Shown in pieces: positions 1-5,846 of a stretch of 9,800 bases of DNA (positions within the stretch are counted from its first letter, which is position 1; every line of letters starts with the position of its first letter). The stretch comes from Flavobacteriales bacterium (GTDB lineage Bacteria > Bacteroidota > Bacteroidia > Flavobacteriales > Flavobacteriaceae). The notes below the pieces were generated by a model that was not told the origin of the DNA, did no database searches, and saw nothing but the letters and a program-made list of their open reading frames with translations. The stretch spans positions 1 to 9,800 of the forward strand of contig WTIY01000079.1 in NCBI GenBank assembly GCA_011525065.1, read 5' to 3'. Position numbers and translations under genes: made by a program.

Positions 1-55
1 AACCTAGACTCTTCTGAACCAAAATCAGACGTGTTGCCAGTTACACCATAGGCCA
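1..55 (-). tRNA. tRNA-Gln (anticodon TTG), partial, 3' end beyond the window
   Basis: Read on the minus strand, the segment folds as the 5' three quarters of a tRNA. The acceptor strand TGGCCTA (55-49) is followed by TG, then a D stem GTGT/ACAC closing an 8-base loop that contains GG. After one G comes an anticodon stem TCTGA/TCAGA around the loop TTTTGGT, giving anticodon TTG at 22-20 (glutamine). A 5-base variable region AGAGT and the 5' T-stem strand CTAGG follow, and the T loop starts with TT at the window edge. U1 is usual for tRNA-Gln. The missing part should supply the rest of a TTCGANN-type loop, a CCTAG strand and an acceptor strand pairing with TGGCCTA. The gene runs head to head with the glycosyltransferase gene. 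Confidence 0.93.
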
Positions 56-72
56 ATGGGGTAATGTGGCGG

Positions 73-103
73 CAAATTTATAACAAACTTTGGGTTGCAC
101 AAA
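73..103 (-). promoter_or_regulatory. Bacteroidota-type promoter of the tRNA-Gln gene
   Basis: On the minus strand a TTTG (103-100) is separated by exactly 19 bases from TAAATTTG (80-73). This matches the known Bacteroidota housekeeping pattern, a TTG-type -33 box and a TAnnTTTG -7 box. The -7 box ends 17 bases before the first tRNA base, which would leave a short leader removed during 5' processing. This is the best-formed promoter in the window. Confidence 0.75.
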
Positions 104-200
104 TAAAATTTTTCAAATTTTTAACGACCAAAGGGCCCCTTACAAACCGCACTCTTCGCGAAATATTGCTAAATTCGCAACAACTATAAAACGCCTGTGT

Positions 201-3200
201 ATGCCCGCCTTTAACTTTCAAAAATGGAATAAAATTATCGGTTGGAGTGTTTTTGCCATAGCGCTCATCACTTACTGGCTCACGGTGGAGCCAACCGTGA
301 GTTTTTGGGACGCGGGTGAGTACATTACTACAGCGAGTAATTTAGAGGTCGGCCATCCTCCTGGAGCCCCGCTGTATCAAATCCTGGGAGCCTTCTTTTC
401 CATTTTCGCCATCGGTCAGGCCAATGTAGCGCTGACCATTAATTTAATGTCTGTTTTTGCCAGTGCGTTTACCATACTGTTTTTGTTTTGGTCGTTGAGC
501 TTACTGCTCAGACAACTCAGTACCGACTCAGAATCCATCAGCACAGAAAGGGGAGTTAAAATCATTGGCAGTGCGGCCATCGGGGCACTGGCGTTTACCT
601 TTACCGACAGCTTTTGGTTTTCTGCCGTTGAGGCAGAAGTTTACGCCGCGGCGGCCTGCATCATGTCGATTTTATTTTACTGTGGATTGCGCTGGCAGGC
701 CGACATGTTTCATCCCAGAGGAAATCGCTGGCTCGTATTGATTGCCTTTATTGTAGGGTTGTCTTTTGGCATTCACTTCATGGGTCTTTTGACCATCCCA
801 GCAATCGGCTTTTTGTACTTTTTCAAAAAAACCCCTGTGGTTACCCCAAAAAATTTCATTGTCGCCAACGTTGTTGTGGTGGCGGTTTTGCTTTTCATCT
901 TTAAGCTCCTTCTGCCTTGGACCCTAAAGTTCTTCAGCGCCATGGAATTATTTTTTGTCAATAACCTGCGCTTGCCATTCAACTCGGGTACGGCTTTTTC
1001 CGCCCTTTTGTTTATCGGTTTATTCTATTACGGACTTAAGATCACACGGGCAAAAGGTCAAGTATGGGCCAATACGGTATTGCTCTGCGTTCTATTTATT
1101 TTCATCGGATTCTCAAGTTGGCTTATGTTGCCCATTCGGGCAAACGCCGGGACGGTGATTAACGAAAACAACCCGAACAATGCTCGAGAACTGTTGGCCT
1201 ATTACAACAGGGAACAATACCCCGAGACCCATTTATTTTACGGGCCACAATTCACAGAAATTTACGCTGGTCTAGACCCGGACAACCCTTACAAAGACGA
1301 CAAACCTAAATACGAAAAAGATCCCGCTCAGGGCAAGTACATCGTGGTCAATGAATGGGAAAACGCCTCACAGAATACAGATGATGCCCACAAGGCTCTG
1401 CTGCCCAGAATGTGGAGTTCGGAACACGCCGCAAACTACATGCAATGCACTGGAGGTCTAGAATTTGCCGTAAAGCGTGCTTATCGAGGAGAAGAGCGCC
1501 TTATTGAGGAGGTCAATAAATTCAAAGAGGCGCACAGTCAAGGACTGGTAAGTACTAAGGAATACCATGAGTTTCTCAACCGATTCAGCCCTTTCCTGGA
1601 CATCGAAAAACCAGGATTTTTGGACAACATTAAATTCATGTTTGTCCACCAGTTCGGCTACATGTACTGGCGATATTTTATGTGGAATTTCACTGGGCGA
1701 CAAAACGACATTCAAGGCCAGGGGGATTCCTTGCACGGAAACTGGCTCAGCGGCATTAATTTCATCGACCAGTGGCGTTTGGGAGATCAATCGAATTTGC
1801 CCTCTGATTTAAAGAACAATAAAGCCAGAAATACCTACTACTTTCTGCCTTTACTTCTCGGGGTCTTTGGTCTGGCGTTTCACTATCGCAAGGACAAAAA
1901 AGGCTTTTGGGTACTGATGGTCTTCTTTTTATTTACGGGATTGGCCCTTAAGGTTTATTTGAACGAACGACCTTATGAGCCGCGTGAGCGTGATTACGCC
2001 ATCGTTGGGTCTTTTTATGTCTTCGCCATGTGGATTGGTTACGGCGCATATGCTCTAGTGAATTGGCTTCAAGAAAAATCTCTGAAAAAATTAAGCGCCC
2101 CGATTGGCTTAGGGCTCGCCTTGCTTGCTGGACCAATGCTGTTGGCCACACAAAACTGGGACGATCACAACCGTTCTGGCCGCTACACGGCCAATGCCAT
2201 GGGTAAAATGTATCTGGATTCTTGTGATCCAAATGCACTGCTCTTTACCATAGGAGATAACGACACTTTTGCCCTGTGGTATCAACAAAACGTGGAACAC
2301 TACCGACAGGACGTGCGCATCATCAATACCAGTCTTTTTCAAACCGACTGGTACATTGACGACATGAAAAAACAAGCTTTTAGTAGTGCGCCGATTCCCT
2401 CACAACTCAAACACGAACAATATCGATATGGGGTGCGTGACGTGATCGCCTATCAAGAGACCGTTCGAGACACCGTCGACATCAAAACGTGGATGAATTT
2501 TGTCGCCAGTGAAGACTTGCGCTTTAAGGTAGAACTCAACAGCGGTCAGTTCATCAACGCTTTTCCGTCTAAAGTCATTCGAATTCCCGTAGACAAAGAG
2601 GCGGTTTTGAAAAACGGCATTGTTCCAGCTAAAGATGAAGACTTAATTGTACCATACATCGACATCGAACTCTCAGGAGATTTCATCTATAAAAATCGTT
2701 TGTTGATGTTGGACATCATTGCGAACAATAATTGGGAACGCCCCATTTATTTTAGCGGAGGCGCCTTTGGGGATGACGATTACCTCTGGATGAAAGATTA
2801 TCTACAACTCGATGGAATGGTCTATAAGCTCGTGCCCATAAAAACACCGGTTAATCCCAGAAACCCATACGAAATGGGCCGGGTAGACGCCGATAAAATG
2901 TATGACATTGTAATGTCCTGGGATTGGGGCGGTAGTGGAAACCCAGAAATTTATCACGATACAGAGACACGCAGAAATGGCATTACCTATCGGAGTAACT
3001 TATCCCGTCTGGCTGATGAATTGGTACGACTCAAGCAATATGATAAAGCAGAAACCATATTGGATCTCGGCATGGAAAAAATGCCTGTGAATTTATTCGA
3101 ATACTACTCACTTTTAGACCCCTTCGTTTGGAACTATTACGCCATAGGGGCTGATGAAAAAGCGAGAAAGGTCTTTGAGCAGACCACTGAAGTTCATCGC

Positions 3201-3479
3201 GAATACCTGAACTATTACGCCGCACTTGAGGTGAGCAGTCAAATCAGCAATCTGGAAGAAATCTACAGTAAGATGAATCAATATGAAAGCTTGGTCTTGT
3301 TTGTCAATGCCTTTGACAATGCGGAGTACTATCAAACCATCCGAGCGCAGTTCATGAGTGATGTCGGTCAATTCCAAGGACTTTTTGAACGTGTTGGAGT
3401 CGACTTAGAAAAAGAATTCTTACAAACAGAGATCAAAGACATGGCTCTTGAAGTTGAGTCAGTTGACCCCGCATCCTAA
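201..3479 (+). CDS. DUF2723 family membrane glycosyltransferase (GT-C fold, GT117-like)
   Basis: This 1092-residue polytopic inner-membrane protein resembles the Bacteroidota DUF2723 family, which is related to protein O-mannosyltransferases and believed to use a lipid-linked sugar donor. After the first membrane helix (about residues 12-27) comes the signature FWDAGEY, with a D37-x-x-E40 acidic motif typical of the first periplasmic loop of GT-C enzymes, then HPPGAPLY (52-59). Several helices follow, then a large loop of about 220 residues opening with INENNP (near 320). Further helices lie at about 545-650, with ERDYA at 596-600. The last 440 residues look soluble and periplasmic, beginning NWDDHNR (652) and containing GDNDTFALWY (685). 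The end is helical and TPR-like. I chose ATG 201 because the only longer alternative starts at a TTG at 90 and adds 37 poorly conserved-looking residues. Acceptor and sugar are unknown. The family call is from remembered motifs. Confidence 0.88.
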   Translation: MPAFNFQKWNKIIGWSVFAIALITYWLTVEPTVSFWDAGEYITTASNLEVGHPPGAPLYQILGAFFSIFAIGQANVALTINLMSVFASAFTILFLFWSLSLLLRQLSTDSESISTERGVKIIGSAAIGALAFTFTDSFWFSAVEAEVYAAAACIMSILFYCGLRWQADMFHPRGNRWLVLIAFIVGLSFGIHFMGLLTIPAIGFLYFFKKTPVVTPKNFIVANVVVVAVLLFIFKLLLPWTLKFFSAMELFFVNNLRLPFNSGTAFSALLFIGLFYYGLKITRAKGQVWANTVLLCVLFIFIGFSSWLMLPIRANAGTVINENNPNNARELLAYYNREQYPETHLFYGPQFTEIYAGLDPDNPYKDDKPKYEKDPAQGKYIVVNEWENASQNTDDAHKALLPRMWSSEHAANYMQCTGGLEFAVKRAYRGEERLIEEVNKFKEAHSQGLVSTKEYHEFLNRFSPFLDIEKPGFLDNIKFMFVHQFGYMYWRYFMWNFTGRQNDIQGQGDSLHGNWLSGINFIDQWRLGDQSNLPSDLKNNKARNTYYFLPLLLGVFGLAFHYRKDKKGFWVLMVFFLFTGLALKVYLNERPYEPRERDYAIVGSFYVFAMWIGYGAYALVNWLQEKSLKKLSAPIGLGLALLAGPMLLATQNWDDHNRSGRYTANAMGKMYLDSCDPNALLFTIGDNDTFALWYQQNVEHYRQDVRIINTSLFQTDWYIDDMKKQAFSSAPIPSQLKHEQYRYGVRDVIAYQETVRDTVDIKTWMNFVASEDLRFKVELNSGQFINAFPSKVIRIPVDKEAVLKNGIVPAKDEDLIVPYIDIELSGDFIYKNRLLMLDIIANNNWERPIYFSGGAFGDDDYLWMKDYLQLDGMVYKLVPIKTPVNPRNPYEMGRVDADKMYDIVMSWDWGGSGNPEIYHDTETRRNGITYRSNLSRLADELVRLKQYDKAETILDLGMEKMPVNLFEYYSLLDPFVWNYYAIGADEKARKVFEQTTEVHREYLNYYAALEVSSQISNLEEIYSKMNQYESLVLFVNAFDNAEYYQTIRAQFMSDVGQFQGLFERVGVDLEKEFLQTEIKDMALEVESVDPAS

Positions 3480-3485
3480 AACCTT

Positions 3486-4121
3486 ATGCGTCTGCCTACC
3501 GTACCGTTTTGGATTCCTTGGCTGTTCAAGCATCGTCTGTGGCAAGGACCTAAAAGGGACGACCATGGACAGCCGGCAGTTTACCTGACCTTTGACGATG
3601 GACCAATACCCGAAGTTACCCCATGGGTCTTAGATGAATTGGCCGCCGCGAAGGCAAAAGCCACATTTTTCTGCATTGGTGATAATGCCTGTAAGCACCC
3701 TGAACTAGTAACTGCGATTTTAAAGCAAGGGCACGCTTTAGGCAATCATACGCAAAATCACTGCAAGGGCACTGAAACCGATACTCAGACTTATGTGGAT
3801 AACGCGCTAGCCTTTCATACTAAAACTGGGATCCAAACAAAACTTTTCAGGCCGCCCTATGGCAAATTGAGCAATTCGCAGGCGCGCGCGCTTAAAAAGC
3901 GAGGATATACCTTAGTGATGTGGTCTTTATTGAGTTATGATTGGGATAAATCTTTTAGCCCAGAGAAGATCCAAAGTATCCTGAGAAAAAATGTGCAGCC
4001 CGGCAGTATTGTTGTTTTTCACGATAGTCTGAAAGCAGAAAACAATCTTCGTCAGGTATTGCCAAATTTCCTTAGTGCCTTGAATGATATGGGCCTGGTC
4101 ATGTTGCCCTTGAAAGAATAG
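3486..4121 (+). CDS. Polysaccharide deacetylase, CE4/NodB family
   Basis: A 211-residue single-domain NodB-homology protein, expected to remove acetyl groups from an N-acetylated (or O-acetylated) sugar with a divalent metal. All core CE4 motifs are visible. TFDDGP (35-40) holds the catalytic base D37 and metal ligand D38. GNHTQNH provides the ligands H88 and H92. RPPYG lies at 122-126, and VVFHDS holds the general acid H179. The length is close to a bare catalytic domain. There is no convincing signal peptide, although the N terminus (PFWIPWLF) is aromatic and could touch the membrane, so the location is uncertain. The gene starts 6 bases after the DUF2723 stop, so the two are probably cotranscribed, which suggests a role in the same glycan pathway. 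The natural substrate cannot be told; peptidoglycan, lipid-linked sugar or exopolysaccharide are all possible. Confidence 0.9.
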   Translation: MRLPTVPFWIPWLFKHRLWQGPKRDDHGQPAVYLTFDDGPIPEVTPWVLDELAAAKAKATFFCIGDNACKHPELVTAILKQGHALGNHTQNHCKGTETDTQTYVDNALAFHTKTGIQTKLFRPPYGKLSNSQARALKKRGYTLVMWSLLSYDWDKSFSPEKIQSILRKNVQPGSIVVFHDSLKAENNLRQVLPNFLSALNDMGLVMLPLKE

Positions 4122-4183
4122 AAATTGTCTGATAACTGGGCCTGATAAGACTCAAGAATTAAACCCCTAATAGGACTGAGCGC

Positions 4184-4480
4184 CTAGAGGTGTTCTTTGA
4201 CCAAACCGATCAGTGTATTGGCATCTTGCTCCCCACTTTTACGCCACTTCATCTCCCCGTTTTTGTAGATCATAAGGGTGGGTAAACCTTTTACGCGAAG
4301 GGCTTCGGAGAGTTCTTCATTTTTTTCAACATCAATTTTGATGACCTTAGCCTTGTCACCAAGGGCTGCAGCTACATCGCGAAGAACCGCGTGCATTTCT
4401 TGGCAGGCTTGATCCCAATCTGCGTAAAAGTCGAGCAGTACAGGAACCGGAGTCTCTATAATTTCACCAAATTTTGACAT
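4184..4480 (-). CDS. Thioredoxin-fold protein with a degenerate active site (DQAC instead of CGPC)
   Basis: A 98-residue, cytoplasmic-looking protein spanning a whole thioredoxin domain. It keeps the buried aspartate (D17 in LLDFYADW), the tryptophan before the active site (W22) and the cis-proline (P67 in KGLPTLMIY). A glycine in the last strand region (G83) is also kept. In place of CGPC it reads D23-Q24-A25-C26, so the nucleophilic first cysteine is lost and C26 is the only cysteine in the protein. Ordinary dithiol reduction is therefore unlikely. A monothiol, chaperone-like or binding role is possible but is inference. I recall similar short thioredoxin-like proteins without a normal CxxC in flavobacteria, so this may be a family trait rather than a recent loss. 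The reading frame is intact. The gene lies 45 bases downstream of the phosphoesterase gene, with its own -7 box in the gap. Confidence 0.88.
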   Translation of the reverse strand: MSKFGEIIETPVPVLLDFYADWDQACQEMHAVLRDVAAALGDKAKVIKIDVEKNEELSEALRVKGLPTLMIYKNGEMKWRKSGEQDANTLIGLVKEHL

Positions 4481-4503
4481 AATCTGTAGTGATTAATTTG
4501 CTA

Positions 4504-4511
4504 CAAAGATA
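4504..4511 (-). promoter_or_regulatory. Candidate -7 box (TATCTTTG) for the thioredoxin-like gene
   Basis: TATCTTTG on the minus strand matches TAnnTTTG exactly and lies in the 45-base gap between the phosphoesterase stop and the thioredoxin-like ATG. It ends 23 bases before that ATG. No TTG sits at the expected -33 spacing, so only the downstream box supports the call. The box is flanked by GCTA/TAGC (4500-4513), a short inverted repeat that may be chance. Confidence 0.45.
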
Positions 4512-4525
4512 GCATTTCCAGTGAA

Positions 4526-5749
4526 TTAGGTCGATTTTGAGCCTTTTTTCAGCTTTATGACACTGACCTCAGGCTTAATCCCAACACGTCCAGGATAGCC
4601 AATAAATCCGAATCCTCTATTGACGTTTAAGAACTGATCTTTCTCGCGGTAGATTCCAGCCCAATACGGGTAGCGATATTGTACCGGGCTCCATTTGATC
4701 AGACCAGGAATGTCCACCCCAAATTGCATGCCATGGGTATGGCCTGATAAGGTAAGATGAACTTTTAATTCGTGATCCTTTACTTGGTGTTCCCAATGGG
4801 ACGGGTCATGGGACATGAGAATCTTAAACCCTTTTGGGTCAATTCCCTGAGTCGCTTTCTCAAAATCACCTAATTTTTTAAATCCACCAGCACCCCAATT
4901 TTCTACCCCAATCAGGGCAATTCGATCGCTGCCTCTCTCGATGATTTGATGCTCGTTGAGCAACAAACGCCAACCCATTTTTTCTTGACGATTTTTTAAA
5001 TCCTCCATGTTGGCTTGCTTCTCTTGAACATTGGCCCAAGGCACATAGTCCCCGTAATCGTGATTTCCGAGCACTGAATAGACCCCGTCTGGGGCCGATA
5101 ATTGACTAAAGAGTTCTTGCCAAGGGTTCAATTCATCAGCACGATTGTTGACCAAATCACCCGTGAATAAGATTAGGTCGGGTTGCTGATCCTGAATCAA
5201 CGAAAGGCCATAATCTACCTTTTCTGGGTCGTCAAAACTCCCGCAGTGCAAATCGCTGATGTGCACGATGGTATAATCCTCAAAAGCATCGGGTAAATCA
5301 TCAAAACTAAGAGCATAAGACAGTACTTGATATTGATATTTGCCGCGAAACATGCCGTACAACAGAGCACCAAAAGGTAAGGCTGCCGTAATCAAGGCCA
5401 GACTACTGACGAACCGTCTCCTGCCGGGTAAAAACTGAGTTGGTTCAGCGATGAATTGACGGATTACTCCCCAAATCAGTCGCACTATATCTTCGGTTAT
5501 CATAAAGGCGCCGATCAGGAGTTTGGGAACGAAAAAGGCCAAAAACAAACCGAAAACATAAAGTTGGCCGGGCTGAGTGCTTCGCGCCTCCCCCATGGAC
5601 AATAGCTGGCCGACAAAAATGGCCAAGACCAAAAATGAGGTGCCAAAATACACCCAAGGCGCCCAAGGGTGTTTGGTTAAGGTTTTAAAGGCCTGATAGG
5701 CGTAAAAATCGATCGCTCCGTAAAAAAGGAAAAAGAAAAGCCAGCGCAT
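4526..5749 (-). CDS. Membrane-anchored calcineurin-like metallophosphoesterase (YkuE/YaeI-like)
   Basis: A 407-residue protein with about four N-terminal membrane segments (roughly residues 3-20, 30-53, 68-90 and 113-135) followed by a complete two-metal phosphoesterase domain. Metal-site motifs appear in order: SDLH (D166, H168), TGDLV (D198), GNHD (N229, H230), MSHD (H314) and GHTHG (H337, H339). Relatives of this type include YkuE and YaeI phosphodiesterases and some lipid-A-pathway UDP-diacylglucosamine hydrolases, so a lipid or envelope phosphodiester substrate is plausible but unproven. The usual topology rule does not settle which side of the membrane the domain faces. I start at ATG 5749, because an in-frame TTG at 5776 would add nine residues and lies upstream of the likely -7 box. 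The gene is convergent with the deacetylase unit and divergent from the GH92 gene. Confidence 0.88.
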   Translation of the reverse strand: MRWLFFFLFYGAIDFYAYQAFKTLTKHPWAPWVYFGTSFLVLAIFVGQLLSMGEARSTQPGQLYVFGLFLAFFVPKLLIGAFMITEDIVRLIWGVIRQFIAEPTQFLPGRRRFVSSLALITAALPFGALLYGMFRGKYQYQVLSYALSFDDLPDAFEDYTIVHISDLHCGSFDDPEKVDYGLSLIQDQQPDLILFTGDLVNNRADELNPWQELFSQLSAPDGVYSVLGNHDYGDYVPWANVQEKQANMEDLKNRQEKMGWRLLLNEHQIIERGSDRIALIGVENWGAGGFKKLGDFEKATQGIDPKGFKILMSHDPSHWEHQVKDHELKVHLTLSGHTHGMQFGVDIPGLIKWSPVQYRYPYWAGIYREKDQFLNVNRGFGFIGYPGRVGIKPEVSVIKLKKGSKST

Positions 5750-5761
5750 CTTTTTTTTTGA

Positions 5762-5791
5762 CAAAGATAAACCCAAGCCCTAAAGTCGCAC
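5762..5791 (-). promoter_or_regulatory. Candidate promoter of the metallophosphoesterase gene
   Basis: On the minus strand a perfect TAnnTTTG box, TATCTTTG (5769-5762), has GTG (5791-5789) exactly 19 bases upstream, one mismatch from the TTG consensus. Transcription would start near 5755, leaving a leader of only about six bases rich in A before ATG 5749. The box is identical to the one before the thioredoxin-like gene. Confidence 0.5.
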
Positions 5792-5821
5792 ATGGCTTCA
5801 CTTTTTTTTAACGTCTTTTTG
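5792..5821 (+). promoter_or_regulatory. Weak candidate promoter of the GH92-glycosylasparaginase unit
   Basis: On the plus strand ATG (5792-5794), a 19-base spacer and TCTTTTTG (5814-5821) each differ by one base from the Bacteroidota TTG and TAnnTTTG boxes. The start point would fall near 5828, upstream of ATG 5838 and ATG 5847. Its -33 position directly abuts that of the opposing phosphoesterase promoter. The region is T-rich, so a chance match is possible. Confidence 0.3.
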
Positions 5822-5846
5822 TAAATTGAACCAATCTATGGAGCGT

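Noticed and set aside
1..51. Possible C-terminal end of an upstream plus-strand protein (open frame to a TAG at 49-51)
   Set aside because: The same bases form the D, anticodon and T arms of a tRNA-Gln on the other strand, which explains them fully.
85..177. Plus-strand promoter boxes AAACTTTG (85-92) or TAAATTCG (170-177) for the glycosyltransferase gene
   Set aside because: Each has a mismatch in the -7 box and neither has a TTG at the right distance upstream.
90..200. Longer start (TTG at 90) for the DUF2723 protein
   Set aside because: The extra 37 residues lack family features and overlap the tRNA promoter; ATG 201 places the first membrane helix and DAGE motif as expected.
773..2375. 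Several minus-strand open frames inside the glycosyltransferase gene
   Set aside because: They lie within a strongly supported coding frame, show no protein-like motifs and have no promoter; they are shadows of the real gene.
4122..4183. Bidirectional terminator between the convergent deacetylase and thioredoxin-like genes
   Set aside because: Only weak, bulged inverted repeats (around CCTAATAGG and AACCCCTA/TAGAGGTGTT) are visible and no stem followed by a T run.
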